Source: JAFEDN01 sp963795715 (GTDB lineage Bacteria; Pseudomonadota; Gammaproteobacteria; Coxiellales; Coxiellaceae). Taken from it: 64,000 nt of DNA. Positions within the stretch are counted from its first letter, which is position 1, and each line of letters starts with the position of its first letter. This document shows, in pieces, positions 26,339-35,005 of this stretch. The stretch spans positions 434,001 through 498,000 of the forward strand of contig CAWCIY010000003.1 in assembly GCA_963795715.1 (NCBI GenBank), in the 5' to 3' direction. The notes beneath the pieces were generated by a model. That model saw nothing but the letters and a program-made list of their open reading frames with translations. It had not been told where the DNA came from and made no database searches. The translations under genes and the position numbers were made by a program.

Positions 26339-27301
26339 ATGCGAATTACAGCATTAAAATTGGCTTTGGCCGTAGGTTTTTTACTGAGCCTTACAGCTTG
26401 TCATCGCCCTAGTTATTTGGGATATGTAGAGGGAAGGTTGACTTATCTCTCTTCGCCGGTTGGCGGCAGATTGACGGCATTGTCTGCACAACGAGGCCAG
26501 TCTGTGAAAGCAGGCGATCCTTTATTCCAACTGCAATCTGATCCCGAAACTTATGACGTTCAGACCGCCTTAGCTACAGTCAATCAAATCACTGCGGATT
26601 TAGCTGATAAAATGAAGGGTCAGCGTCCTTCGGAATTGCAAGCCACTTCGGCGCAAATGGCGCAAGCGCAAGCGCAAGTGGAATATGCCAAAAAAGATCT
26701 GGCTCGAAAACAGGAATTGGTGAAGAAAAACGCTGTAGAGCAATACCAATTAGACCAGGCTACTGAAAATTTAAAAATTGCCGAAGCCAGCTTACAACAA
26801 GTGCAGGCGAATTTAGTGACCGGAAAATTATCTGCTCGCGAAGATCAAATTAAAGCATTACAAGCGCAATTGGAAAATGCCAAAGGCAATTTAGCAAGAG
26901 CACAATGGAATTTACAACAAAAAAGTATCACTGCGCCAGTGAATGCAAAAGTATTTGATACTTATTATCGTGTCGGAGAGCAAGTGGCTCCCAATCAGCC
27001 GGTTCTTTCCATCTTGGCGCCGAATGATATTAAAGTGATATTTTTTGTGGATGAGCCGAGTTTAAGTTCTATAAAAATAGGCCAAAAAGTGCAAGTCAAA
27101 TGTGATCATTGCCAGAGTGGAATAACTGCTAAAATCACCTATATTTCACCTTCTGCGGAATTTACGCCCCCCATTATTTATAGCCGCAGCGCCCGCTCTA
27201 AACTGGTCTACGAAGTGGAGGCTGGTTTTGATTCGGACAAAGTTGAAAAAAAAGGAATTCAACTCAATCCTGGCGAACCTGTTGAAGTTTTCCTTGAGTA
27301 A
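26339..27301 (+). CDS. HlyD-type membrane fusion lipoprotein of an ABC exporter
   Basis: 320 residues. The N-terminus is a lipoprotein signal (LAVGFLLSLTACHRPS, lipobox LTAC). A biotinyl-lipoyl-like half follows (GGRLTALSAQRGQSVKAGDPLFQL), then a long Ala/Gln-rich coiled coil (residues 85-195) and the beta-barrel (ITAPVNAKVFDTYYRVGEQVAPNQP). It links an inner-membrane ABC transporter to the outer membrane. It starts nine bases after parB and is 2 bp from the ATPase gene, an HlyD-ATPase-permease operon like YbhG-YbhF-YbhSR or YhiI-YhiH. Confidence 0.88.
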   Translation: MRITALKLALAVGFLLSLTACHRPSYLGYVEGRLTYLSSPVGGRLTALSAQRGQSVKAGDPLFQLQSDPETYDVQTALATVNQITADLADKMKGQRPSELQATSAQMAQAQAQVEYAKKDLARKQELVKKNAVEQYQLDQATENLKIAEASLQQVQANLVTGKLSAREDQIKALQAQLENAKGNLARAQWNLQQKSITAPVNAKVFDTYYRVGEQVAPNQPVLSILAPNDIKVIFFVDEPSLSSIKIGQKVQVKCDHCQSGITAKITYISPSAEFTPPIIYSRSARSKLVYEVEAGFDSDKVEKKGIQLNPGEPVEVFLE

Positions 27302-27303
27302 CT

Positions 27304-28246
27304 ATGAAAGATGTTAATGTGAATTCTGATCACATCATTGATGTAGCCCATTTACGTAAAGAATTTTATGGTAAACCTGTGGTTGACAATGTTTCCTTGC
27401 AAGTCAAAGCAGGAGAAATCTACGGCTTTCTAGGTCCTAACGGTAGCGGCAAAACGACTACCATCCGAATGATTTGTGGATTGATGACACCAGACGCAGG
27501 CGAGGGTAGCTGTTTAGGCTACAACATCCGCACTGAAGCCAAATTGATAAAACGCAATGTTGGCTACATGACGCAAAAATTTAGTTTATACGGTGATTTA
27601 TCCGTTTATGAAAATTTAGATTTTATGGCGCGCATGTACGACTTACATCCTCGAGAAGAAGCGGTGCAAGCCAGTATCGACCGATTAGGTATAGGACACG
27701 AACGCCAAAAACAACTGGCCGGTAATTTATCGGGCGGCTGGAAACAACGTTTGGCTTTAGCGGCCGCAACCATTCATCGACCCAAATTATTTTTATTGGA
27801 TGAGCCAACCGCAGGTGTAGATCCCAAAGCGCGTCGCGAATTTTGGGAGGAAATACATCGCTTATCAACAGAAGGGGTCACCACTTTAGTCAGTACTCAT
27901 TACATGGATGAAGCAGAGCGCTGCCATCGCTTGGCTTATATCGCTTACGGAAAATTATTAGTTTCCGGGACTATAACGGAAGTCATTGCTCATGCCAAAA
28001 TCAACACTTGGCAAATTAAAGGCCCCCATTTAGCCGCTTTGGCAGAAAAATTACGTACATTGCCGGAAGTCAGCCAAGTAGCCCCCTTTGGTCTAGCCTT
28101 GCATGTCAGCTGGTCGAAATGCAGAACGGCTGGCTGCAGCGATGGAGCCGTTTTGTCAGTCTAATTACCAATGCCGCCAAGTGCAACCGAGTTTGGAGGA
28201 TGTTTTTATGCATTTGATGACCCAAGCGAAGGATACATTTGCATGA
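27304..28246 (+). pseudogene. ABC transporter ATP-binding protein, frameshifted near its 3' end
   Basis: Walker A GPNGSGKTTT at about residue 45, signature LSGGWKQRLALA, Walker B LFLLDEPTAGVD, and H-loop STHYMDEA are all intact. At about 28112 one extra base (CAGCTGGTCG for CAGCGGTCG or similar) turns the frame into a false ending at 28164. Removing it gives SGRNAERLAAAMEPF and QVQPSLEDVFMHL, the usual C-terminus of drug-exporter ATPases, with a stop at 28246 that overlaps the permease ATG at 28243. The repaired protein is 313 residues. The missing 27-residue tail in the raw frame would spare the ATPase core, so function could survive either way. Confidence 0.88.
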
Positions 28247-29382
28247 AAAATTGGGGTATTTCTTGGGTTCGTTTAAAGGCCATGATCGTAAAAGAGTTTA
28301 TTCAAATGCGGCGGGACCGCCTCACTTTTGCCATGATGATCGGTTTACCATTCATTCAATTGATTTTGTTTGGTTTCGCCATCAATACCAATCCTAAATA
28401 TTTGCCGACAGCGGTAATCAGCGGTGATTACAGCCCGTTAACTCGAGCTTTTGTCAGCGCCATACAAAATAGCCAGTATTTTTACATCAAATATTCTAAT
28501 GTCACTGAACATGGGGCTGAAAAACGCTTAGCGCGCGGCTCAGTGCAATTTATAGTGCAAATTCCTAAGGATTTTTCCCGCGAACTCATTCATGGGGATA
28601 AACCCGATATATTAGTGATTGCTGACGCCACGGATCCCGTAGCGACAGGTAATGCCACAGCCGCTTTAAGCAATTTAGCTACCACCGTTTTTAATCGGGA
28701 ATTAAGTCGTGGTTTAAGTTATCTCATTCCCGATCCCCAGCCATTTAATTTAGTGGTTCAACAGAGATACAATCCTGAAGGGATAAGTCAATATAATATC
28801 GTTCCTGGTTTAATGGGAGTCGTGTTTACCATGACCATGGTGATGATTACCGGCTTGGCCATTACCCGTGAGCGGGAGCGGGGTACTATGGAAAGTTTGT
28901 TGGCTACACCAGTCCGGCCTATTGAAGTAATGATTGGTAAAATCATCCCTTATATTATGGTTGGATATGTGCAGCAATTTTTAATTATTTTGGCCGGCAT
29001 TGTTATTTTTGGCGTGCCGCATGAGGGTAGTATTTTATTATTGTTACTGGCCACATTGCCTTTTATTTTTGCCAATTTGGCGGTGGGTTTAACATTCTCC
29101 ACCGTGGCCAAAAATCAACTTCAAGCCGTGCAAATGACTTTTTTCTTTTTTTTACCGTCCATGTTACTGTCAGGGTTTATGTTTCCTTTCCATGGCATGC
29201 CAATTTGGGCGCAAGTCATTGGCAATTGTTTGCCATTAACTCATTTTCTCAATATCGTCAGAGGAATATTATTAAAAGGGAATGGGATATCAGATATACT
29301 TCCTCAACTCTGGCCCTTGCTGCTTTTTATCGTCATCGTGATGACCATCGCAGTCCGTCGTTACAAAGAAACCCTAGATTAG
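28243..29382 (+). CDS. ABC-2 type permease of the exporter
   Basis: 379 residues from the ATG at 28243, which overlaps the repaired ATPase stop (GCATGA); the open frame upstream to 28171 belongs to the ATPase gene. Plan: TM1 (FAMMIGLPFIQLILFGFAI), a large periplasmic domain of about 150 residues, then five TMs with the conserved ITREREXGTMESLLATPVRPIEVMIGK-type cytoplasmic loop. It forms the membrane channel with the HlyD and ATPase partners; substrate unknown (related systems export drugs or lipids). Confidence 0.88.
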   Translation: MKNWGISWVRLKAMIVKEFIQMRRDRLTFAMMIGLPFIQLILFGFAINTNPKYLPTAVISGDYSPLTRAFVSAIQNSQYFYIKYSNVTEHGAEKRLARGSVQFIVQIPKDFSRELIHGDKPDILVIADATDPVATGNATAALSNLATTVFNRELSRGLSYLIPDPQPFNLVVQQRYNPEGISQYNIVPGLMGVVFTMTMVMITGLAITRERERGTMESLLATPVRPIEVMIGKIIPYIMVGYVQQFLIILAGIVIFGVPHEGSILLLLLATLPFIFANLAVGLTFSTVAKNQLQAVQMTFFFFLPSMLLSGFMFPFHGMPIWAQVIGNCLPLTHFLNIVRGILLKGNGISDILPQLWPLLLFIVIVMTIAVRRYKETLD

Positions 29383-29386
29383 GAAG

Positions 29387-29401
29387 TGAGAAATTTTCTA
29401 A
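29387..29401 (+). promoter_or_regulatory. Candidate GacA/LetA box
   Basis: TGAGAAATTTTCTAA is close to the palindromic upstream activating site TNAGAAATTTCTNA bound by LetA/GacA response regulators, but has one extra central T. It lies about 185 bp before the predicted start of the AGGGA-rich RNA, a distance typical of such sites at rsmY/rsmZ. Overlap with the 3' end of the permease gene region makes chance possible. Confidence 0.35.
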
Positions 29402-29571
29402 ATTAGTTGCAAGCAAACACTCTAAACGTATAAGGAGATTTCTCTTTTTCGACATCTAAAGTTTGATAACTTTTTGATTTTAAAAAAATATTTTTTAAAA
29501 AGATTAAAATTCCAAATAAAAAATCTATAGAGCCGTGCTAGAAAATGAAAAAAATCTGCTAGATTATTTGT

Positions 29572-29672
29572 CACTCAGTTTCAGGGATGGAATCAGGGAC
29601 CAGTTTCCAGGGAACGGATATCGGTCAGGGATGACCTAAAAAAGGGGGCGGCAAAAATACCGCCCTTTTTTT
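29572..29672 (+). ncRNA. Candidate CsrA-sequestering small RNA (RsmY/RsmZ/CsrB-like)
   Basis: About 100 nt. AGGGA occurs at 29583, 29595, 29609 and 29627, and ACGGA at 29614: five ANGGA motifs in 50 bases, the binding code of CsrA/RsmA. One AGGGA sits in the apical loop of a perfect five-base stem (GGTCA..TGACC, 29624-29636), another between TTCC and GGAA. The end is a strong intrinsic terminator (GGGCGG..CCGCCC then T7, 29645-29672). TAGATT at 29560 is a possible -10. No ORF fits. The family assignment rests on motif density and architecture, not on a database match. Confidence 0.65.
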
Positions 29673-29673
29673 G
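29643..29673. terminator. Bidirectional intrinsic terminator
   Basis: GGGCGG(C)AAAAAT(A)CCGCCC stem with T7 on the plus strand; read in reverse the same stem is followed by a T-run (CCCCCTTTTTT). It ends the candidate sRNA and the convergent lipoprotein gene. Confidence 0.8.
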
Positions 29674-29687
29674 TTTTGGTGAAAAAA

Positions 29688-29982
29688 TTACCACCAGAGG
29701 CTAGTGCCAACACCAACACCGCCCCAACCGTAATAACCAGAAGAATAATATGGGCTGGTATTATAGTGATAATAATAAGTGCCGCTAGAATAGCAACTGC
29801 CATAGTAGCCGCATCTGTTACCATAATAACCATCATAATAGCCGCTGTAAGAGTAACGCGGACTGGCGTAATAACCTGTGGAATAATAACCGGCATAGGG
29901 GGTATAAACGCAGCCGGCTAAAAGACCCAAGCGCTAATATCCCTAAAGATGCTTGAGTAATTTTAGTTATATATTTTTTCAT
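29688..29982 (-). pseudogene. Tyr/Gly-rich small lipoprotein, frameshifted in its signal peptide
   Basis: A start ATG at 29982 behind AAAAGGAATAG gives MKKYITKITQASLGILAL, a signal peptide that then loses frame. The other frame continues LGLLAGCVYTPYAG, a perfect lipobox (LLAGC). One missing base near 29928-29930 explains both halves; restored, the protein is about 98 residues. The mature part is almost only Tyr, Gly and Ser (GYYSTGYYASPRYSYSGYY) and ends in GVGVGTSLWW. It is similar in composition to the secreted protein at 22234-22767. Function unknown, probably an envelope lipoprotein. Confidence 0.7.
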
Positions 29983-30048
29983 AAACTATTCCTTTTGTTA
30001 GCTGTTTAAAATTAAAACATAGTCTTCTTGAAGTATAGCAGGTAGTTT

Positions 30049-30561
30049 TTATTTTGCGGATTGTAAGAGGGGGAGACGAATAAGGCATTCTTGAATGTAG
30101 TTGAAGGCCAGACGTTGGGGTAATTGGTCAACTGGGAAGAAGCCAAGTTCGCTGACGTCATCTCCAGCTACCGGATTTCCCTGAGCTTCTTCAGCTAAGA
30201 AAACGGCTACATTTACTGGTTTTAAGGGGTTGTGGTCATTGTATACCAAATCGAACAATTGAAGCTTTCCGGCAATGAGGCCGGTTTCCTCATACATTTC
30301 TCGTCTGGCTGCGGCTTCTGGCGTCTCGTCAGATTCTTGAAATCCCGCGGGAAGCGCCCAAAAGCCTTTTTGAGGCTCAAGTGCCCGTTTTACCAGCAAA
30401 ATCCGGCCTTGTTGGATCAACAAGACAGCCGATGCCGGGCTGGGATTTGCATAAAGTATATTATTACAGCTCTCGCAGGTATGGCGATTTCTCCCTTCCA
30501 CAAAACGGGTTATGGCCTTCCCACCGCAAGAGAAACAATGTCTGGTCTCTAAATTAGTCAT
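30049..30561 (-). CDS. NUDIX hydrolase with N-terminal zinc ribbon
   Basis: 170 residues from the ATG at 30561; twelve more codons are open upstream but have no RBS. A zinc ribbon (CFSCGG at residues 8-13, then CESCNN) precedes the NUDIX domain, whose box GFQESDETPEAAARREMYEETGL fits GX5EX7REUXEEXGU. The ribbon-NUDIX plan is found in NudC-like pyrophosphohydrolases and in ADP-ribose/ADP-sugar pyrophosphatases; the short length argues against true NudC. It hydrolyses a nucleoside diphosphate linked to an unknown group. Confidence 0.88.
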   Translation of the reverse strand: MTNLETRHCFSCGGKAITRFVEGRNRHTCESCNNILYANPSPASAVLLIQQGRILLVKRALEPQKGFWALPAGFQESDETPEAAARREMYEETGLIAGKLQLFDLVYNDHNPLKPVNVAVFLAEEAQGNPVAGDDVSELGFFPVDQLPQRLAFNYIQECLIRLPLLQSAK

Positions 30562-30713
30562 GAGCTTACAATTATACCGGAATTTTCTTAAAACCACCTT
30601 AATCTATGCAACTGCATCCTGACTTACCGCCGCAGCGGTCAGCCTCGTGAACATTTGCATGATGTTTTCGCTGAATACGCTTCCTTACCTGATGGGGGAT
30701 CAAAACCGGGAGG

Positions 30714-30732
30714 CAATTCCCGTTCAGCGGGA
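30714..30732. repeat. Dispersed hairpin CAATTCCCG..CGGGAGTTG
   Basis: Stem CAATTCCCG/CGGGAGTTG with a G-U pair and short loop, the same unit as at 5759, 58534 and 58801. It lies in the 200-bp gap before the secreted protein gene. Confidence 0.5.
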
Positions 30733-30807
30733 GTTGCTGGCCCTTGTGGAAAAATGGATGATTCATATAGAATAAATACAGGAAACCACATAAGGATAGT
30801 TTCCAAA

Positions 30808-31224
30808 ATGATAAGAAATAATCTTGCGTTAATATTTGTAACACTCTTCGCGTCCGGTGCAGACGCCGGTGGCGCATTGTTGGTGAGCACGGAAACGCCG
30901 GTGCAAGTTTATTGCGCCAATCACCCGGTTTCAAAACAATATAAAGAGGGAAAACCACTATTAACTACCAATACTACACGAAGAGTTGATTTGGCATGGT
31001 TATTTTCTACCAGTGGTCAAATAGGTTGTAATTTCTTCTCAAATAAAAATTTACTGGGTAATTTTATTTTTAATATAGATCAGTATAACTACCAGCATCC
31101 AGATTGGTTTTATGTCTCGAGTGCCGATGCGCTCGCACCAGGCGTACAATACACACCTTTGGCACATGGGCCGAGTGCTCCGGATATCCAGTTTACCAAT
31201 CAGCCGGTTGCTTCAAAGCACTAA
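30808..31224 (+). CDS. Secreted hypothetical protein
   Basis: 138 residues from the ATG at 30808, preceded by AAGGA; the open frame back to 30655 crosses a repeat hairpin. The signal peptide (RNNLALIFVTLFASGADA) predicts cleavage after DAGG or ADA. The mature part has two cysteines (VYCANH and IGCNFF), which could form a disulfide. No family recognised. It converges with the vapC-like gene and overlaps it by 12 bp. Confidence 0.55.
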   Translation: MIRNNLALIFVTLFASGADAGGALLVSTETPVQVYCANHPVSKQYKEGKPLLTTNTTRRVDLAWLFSTSGQIGCNFFSNKNLLGNFIFNIDQYNYQHPDWFYVSSADALAPGVQYTPLAHGPSAPDIQFTNQPVASKH

Positions 31225-31629
31225 ATCAGCCATATTCTTACACATCAACAGACCTTCTATTTGCAAAAAGTGCTTGTCAAAGGAACACAACATCAAGCCG
31301 TGTTCTAAAGCAGTTGCGGCGATCCAAATATCATTTGTGGGAATGGGTAAACCCTTTTTGCGCAAGTTTGCATAAATAATTGCATAATATTTTGCGGTAT
31401 TTTCTGTAATCGAAAAAATCGTTATTCGGGGGTTATTAATAAATTGCGCTAGTTCTTTGCGGTTTTGCTCTTCTTTACTGCCATGAGCAAAGCCACCCAG
31501 CAGTTCTCCCAGTATGATTGAATTAAAGCTTAAGCTGTCAACATGACGAACTATTTCAACTACAACGTCATTATTTGTTTTAAATGCAGCATAAGCACTG
31601 GTGTCCAGGAGCACCTGGTTCATCGCCAT
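31213..31629 (-). CDS. PIN-domain toxin, VapC family
   Basis: 138 residues. PIN ribonuclease acid residues are visible: LLDTSAY (Asp9), ILGELLGGF (Glu near 41), NDIWIAATALEHG (Asp near 99) and SFDKHF. Such toxins cut tRNA or rRNA when the paired antitoxin is degraded. The start overlaps the end of the antitoxin gene by 10 bp, a normal vapBC layout. Confidence 0.88.
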   Translation of the reverse strand: MAMNQVLLDTSAYAAFKTNNDVVVEIVRHVDSLSFNSIILGELLGGFAHGSKEEQNRKELAQFINNPRITIFSITENTAKYYAIIYANLRKKGLPIPTNDIWIAATALEHGLMLCSFDKHFLQIEGLLMCKNMADLVL

Positions 31630-31877
31630 AATTCCTTATCTATTTTTTCAAAGCCGGAGACATTTTTTTTAAATTCTTTTAAATCTTGGTTATTCCAAGT
31701 TCCAGCCAGCGAGTCCAAATCGTTATAAACAGGCAGTTTACGTTGGTTGGGGAGACCTAGTCCATACCGTAAAAGAGATAAAATCAGGGTATTAATACTT
31801 ACTTTTTGAGTCAGGGCAGTTTGTTTTAGCTGCGCCATCAAAGCGCTATCAATTTTTCGGACATGGATACTCTTCAT
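31620..31877 (-). CDS. VapB-type ribbon-helix-helix antitoxin
   Basis: 85 residues from the ATG at 31877 (MKSIHVRKIDSALMAQLKQTA); an upstream start at 31940 would place the operator inside the gene. The N-terminal 45 residues match the short-strand plus two-helix plan of RHH/CopG repressors (VSINTLILSLLRYGLG); the C-terminal tail (LDSLAGTWNNQDLKEFKKNV) is the usual toxin-binding part. Translationally coupled with the PIN toxin downstream. Confidence 0.8.
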   Translation of the reverse strand: MKSIHVRKIDSALMAQLKQTALTQKVSINTLILSLLRYGLGLPNQRKLPVYNDLDSLAGTWNNQDLKEFKKNVSGFEKIDKELWR

Positions 31878-31900
31878 TTTACACTCAGAGATATTAAATA

Positions 31901-31934
31901 ATGATATCATCATAATATCATAAAATGATATCAT
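31901..31934. promoter_or_regulatory. Operator of the vapBC-like pair
   Basis: The palindrome ATGATATCAT occurs twice, at 31901-31910 and 31925-31934, with centres 24 bp apart, just upstream of the antitoxin start. Paired palindromes at this place are where RHH antitoxins autoregulate. Confidence 0.6.
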
Positions 31935-32033
31935 TCGCAAACTTCAGTTCTAGAACTTATGATATACTTTCGAAAATTTTTGATTTTTGTTTCTAAATAA
32001 AAATAATAATCTTTTGATAAAAGGGATTAATAC

Positions 32034-33554
32034 ATGAGAAAAGACAGTTTAAAGCAATTAGAATCATATTCTAATGAAGCGGTATGTTTGCTTAAATTAT
32101 TTGCTGATCAAGGAGACGCGCCAGCACAGTATAATTTAGCCATTTGTTACGCAAAGGGCATTGGAGTGGAGAAAGATTTCAAAGAAGCAGTGCGATTATA
32201 TCGTTTAGCTGCGGATCAAAAGTACTCGCCTGCACAATATAATTTAGCCATTTGTTACGAAAATGGCACTGGAGTGGAGCAAGACCGCAAAGAAGCGGTG
32301 CGATTATATCGTTTAGCTTCTGATCAAGGACATAGGTTAGCACAAAATGATTTAGCCATTTGTTACGCAAATGGCACTGGAGTGGAGCAAGACCTCAAAG
32401 AGGCAGCGCGATTATATCGTTTAGCTGCTGATCAAGGGTATCCGCCTGCACAAAATATTTTAGCCATTTGTTACGAAAAAGGCACTGGAGTGGAGCAAGA
32501 CTTCAAAGAAGCAGTCCGATTATATCGTTTAGCTGCGGATCAAGGACATAGGTTAGCCCAATACAATTTAGCCATTTGTTACGAAAATGGCACTGGAGTG
32601 GAGCAAGACCTCAAAGAAGCGGTGCGATTATATCGTTTAGCTGCTGATCAAGGGTATCCGCCTGCACAAAATATTTTAGCCATTTGTTACGAAAAAGGCG
32701 CTGGAGTGGAGCAAGACTTCAAAGAAGCAGTCCGATTATATCGTTTAGCTGCGGATCAAGGACATAGGTTAGCCCAATATAATTTAGCCATTTGTTACGA
32801 AAATGGCACTGGAGTGGAGCAAGACCTCAAAGAGGCAGCGCGATTATATAATTTAGCCATTTGTTACGCAAAGGGCATTGGAGTGGAGAAAGATTTCAAA
32901 GAAGCAGCACGATTATATCGTTTGGCTGCTGATCAAGGACATAGGTTAGCCCAATATAATTTAGCCAATTGTTATGCAAAAGGCACTGGAGTGGAGCAAG
33001 ACCGCAAAGAAGCCGTGCGATTATATCGTTTGTCTGCTGATCAAAAGTACTCGCCTGCACAATATAGTTTAGCCTCTTGTTACACAAATGGCATTGGAGT
33101 GGAGAAAGACCTCAAAGAAGCCGTGCGATTATATCGTTTAGCTGCGGATCAAGGAGATATGTTAGCACAAAATAATTTAGCCATTTGTTACGCAAATGGC
33201 ACTGGAGTGGAGCAAGACCTCAAAGAAGCCGTGCGATTATATCGTTTAGCTGTGGATCAAAAGTACTCGCCTGCACAAAATAATTTAGCTACTTGTTACG
33301 CAAATGGCACTGGAGTGGAGCAAGACCTCAAAGAAGCAGCGCGATTATATCGTTTGGCTGCGGATCAAGGATTGGGGCTAGCACAGTATAATTTAGCCCT
33401 TTACCATAAAAATGGCATTGGAGTGGATAAAAATTTCACCGAAGCAGTGCGTTTTTTTCGTTTAGCTGCTAAAACAGGGCATCAGGGAGCAATACGTCAA
33501 TTGATTCAGTATGATCCGAATGAAGCAAGAGGAATAGGAGTGTTTCCTAGGTAA
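32034..33554 (+). CDS. Sel1-like repeat protein with 13 units
   Basis: 506 residues. From residue 25 to about 480 the protein is a solenoid of 36-residue Sel1 repeats (consensus YNLAICYxxGTGVEQDxKEAVRLYRLAADQG). I count 13 units; the seventh lacks its second helix (EAARLYNLAICY), an in-frame loss of about 15 residues. Units 3-7 are copies in pairs at the DNA level, showing recent duplication. No signal peptide is visible. Sel1 proteins are scaffolds; in Legionella some (LpnE, EnhC) act in host entry. AAGGGA precedes the ATG. Confidence 0.92.
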   Translation: MRKDSLKQLESYSNEAVCLLKLFADQGDAPAQYNLAICYAKGIGVEKDFKEAVRLYRLAADQKYSPAQYNLAICYENGTGVEQDRKEAVRLYRLASDQGHRLAQNDLAICYANGTGVEQDLKEAARLYRLAADQGYPPAQNILAICYEKGTGVEQDFKEAVRLYRLAADQGHRLAQYNLAICYENGTGVEQDLKEAVRLYRLAADQGYPPAQNILAICYEKGAGVEQDFKEAVRLYRLAADQGHRLAQYNLAICYENGTGVEQDLKEAARLYNLAICYAKGIGVEKDFKEAARLYRLAADQGHRLAQYNLANCYAKGTGVEQDRKEAVRLYRLSADQKYSPAQYSLASCYTNGIGVEKDLKEAVRLYRLAADQGDMLAQNNLAICYANGTGVEQDLKEAVRLYRLAVDQKYSPAQNNLATCYANGTGVEQDLKEAARLYRLAADQGLGLAQYNLALYHKNGIGVDKNFTEAVRFFRLAAKTGHQGAIRQLIQYDPNEARGIGVFPR

Positions 33555-33723
33555 ATTGATTTAGAATGGAAATCTGGCGCTATTTCCTAAATCACTGATC
33601 GCCTTTATCGATTACTGGGATCCAAACGCGGGAGTAACCGCAGTATAGATATCGCGGGTCAAGCCGCGGTATGAAGTGCTCTGGGGCAGAATAAGACAGC
33701 CCTAGGCTAACTACTCATAACTG

Positions 33724-33752
33724 TTGCAGAATTTTACAAAGCTCAGTATAAT
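33724..33752 (+). promoter_or_regulatory. Sigma-70 promoter of the ATP synthase operon
   Basis: TTGCAG (-35), a 17-bp spacer and a perfect TATAAT (-10, 33747-33752), ending 35 bp before the atpI start. Confidence 0.7.
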
Positions 33753-33787
33753 GCTGCCCGCAGCGGACATTTGCGGCGGGCTTTTAA

Positions 33788-34165
33788 ATGAAAACAATCG
33801 GGTTACCTCACCAATTTGCATATCGTTTGATATGCTTGCAAGCAGGCGTAGCGCTTATATTGGTGATCGGTTGGGTTTTTGCGGGTTTTTCTGCTGCTGT
33901 TTCGGCACTATTGGGAGGTTTGGCGGCTATATTGCCTTCCCTGTATTTTGCCCACCGTTTTTTTTCAGCAACGCATGCTCGTCAAGTGAATAGAATCATA
34001 AAGGCTTTTTACTGGGGAGAGTTTACAAAGTTACTACTAAGCGCCGGCTTGGTGATCACGGTCGCTAAGCTATGGCCAAAGGTAGAAATGATACCTTTTA
34101 TGAGCGCTTATGCCGCAGCTTATTTTAGCTTTTGGCTAGCACCTTTTCTCAGAACTAAGAAATAA
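33788..34165 (+). CDS. atpI: ATP synthase protein I
   Basis: 125 residues with four hydrophobic segments (QAGVALILVIGWVFAG, SALLGGLAAILPSLYFA, LLLSAGLVITVA, AAYFSFWLAPFL). AtpI assists c-ring assembly and is not part of the finished enzyme. It is the first gene of the atp operon, directly after a strong promoter, and the AtpI motif GGLAAILPSLYFAHRFF is clear. Intact, unlike the genes from atpH on. Confidence 0.93.
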   Translation: MKTIGLPHQFAYRLICLQAGVALILVIGWVFAGFSAAVSALLGGLAAILPSLYFAHRFFSATHARQVNRIIKAFYWGEFTKLLLSAGLVITVAKLWPKVEMIPFMSAYAAAYFSFWLAPFLRTKK

Positions 34166-34184
34166 CTGCAGATACTAGGAAATT

Positions 34185-34979
34185 ATGAGTCAAAGTCCTA
34201 TAACTGGCGCTGAATATATTCAGCATCATTTAACGCATTGGCAGATCAATGTCAAAACGGGCGTGGTCGGGCCTGACCATGGTTTTTGGGTGTTAAATTT
34301 AGATACCTTAATCATGTCCATTCTTTTGGGCGTTATATTTTTAACTTCATTTTATGTGATTGCCCGTAAAATGCGACAGGAAAGTCCTGGAAAATGGCAG
34401 AATTTTGTAGAATTGTGTTTGGAATCCGTTAATGGCATGGTCAAAGAATCATTTCATGGCAGCAGCCGTTTAGTGGGACCGTTGGCCTTGACTATTTTCA
34501 TATGGGTTTTCTTAATGAATTTTATGGATTTGTTGCCGGTAGACTTAATTCCCCGTATCGCAGGGTTTGCAGGCGCCGATCATTTTAAAGCGGTCCCAAC
34601 CACCGATCCCATGCTGACTTTTGCACTTTCCATTACAGTTTTTATCTTGCTTTTGTTTTATAATGCCAAGGCGAAAGGCTTGGGCGGTTGGGGCAAAGAA
34701 ATTTTATCCCGGCCATTTGGTTGGTGGTTGTTACCGGTCAATGTTATTTTTAGACTCATTGACGATTTTGTTAAACCGTTATCGCTTTCCTTACGTTTGT
34801 TTGGAAACTTATTTGCGGGAGAATTGATTTTTTTATTGATAGCATTAATGCCTTGGTGGATGCAATGGGTTGTTGGCTCAGTTTGGACTATTTTTCATAT
34901 TTTGATTATTACAATTCAGGCATTTATTTTCATGATATTGACAATTGTTTACTTAAATATGGCGCAAGAAACGCATTAA
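34185..34979 (+). CDS. atpB: ATP synthase F0 subunit a
   Basis: 264 residues, inner membrane. The stator arginine lies in LSLSLRLFGNLFAGE near residue 205, and the C-terminal TM holds IITIQAFIFMILTIVYL with the conserved Gln. N-terminal GAEYIQHHLTHWQ is typical. It provides the proton half-channels next to the c-ring. ATG at 34185 follows atpI by 19 bp. Confidence 0.96.
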   Translation: MSQSPITGAEYIQHHLTHWQINVKTGVVGPDHGFWVLNLDTLIMSILLGVIFLTSFYVIARKMRQESPGKWQNFVELCLESVNGMVKESFHGSSRLVGPLALTIFIWVFLMNFMDLLPVDLIPRIAGFAGADHFKAVPTTDPMLTFALSITVFILLLFYNAKAKGLGGWGKEILSRPFGWWLLPVNVIFRLIDDFVKPLSLSLRLFGNLFAGELIFLLIALMPWWMQWVVGSVWTIFHILIITIQAFIFMILTIVYLNMAQETH

Positions 34980-35005
34980 TTTCATTTAACAAAGAGGAGA
35001 AAATT

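Noticed and set aside
32140..33500. Regularly spaced DNA repeats suggesting a CRISPR array
   Set aside because: The 108-bp units encode in-frame Sel1 repeats and have no unique spacers.
33650..33671. Hairpin ATCGCGGG..CCGCGGTAT as a tRNA or riboswitch
   Set aside because: Too short, no cloverleaf; it looks like a REP-type palindrome before the atp promoter.
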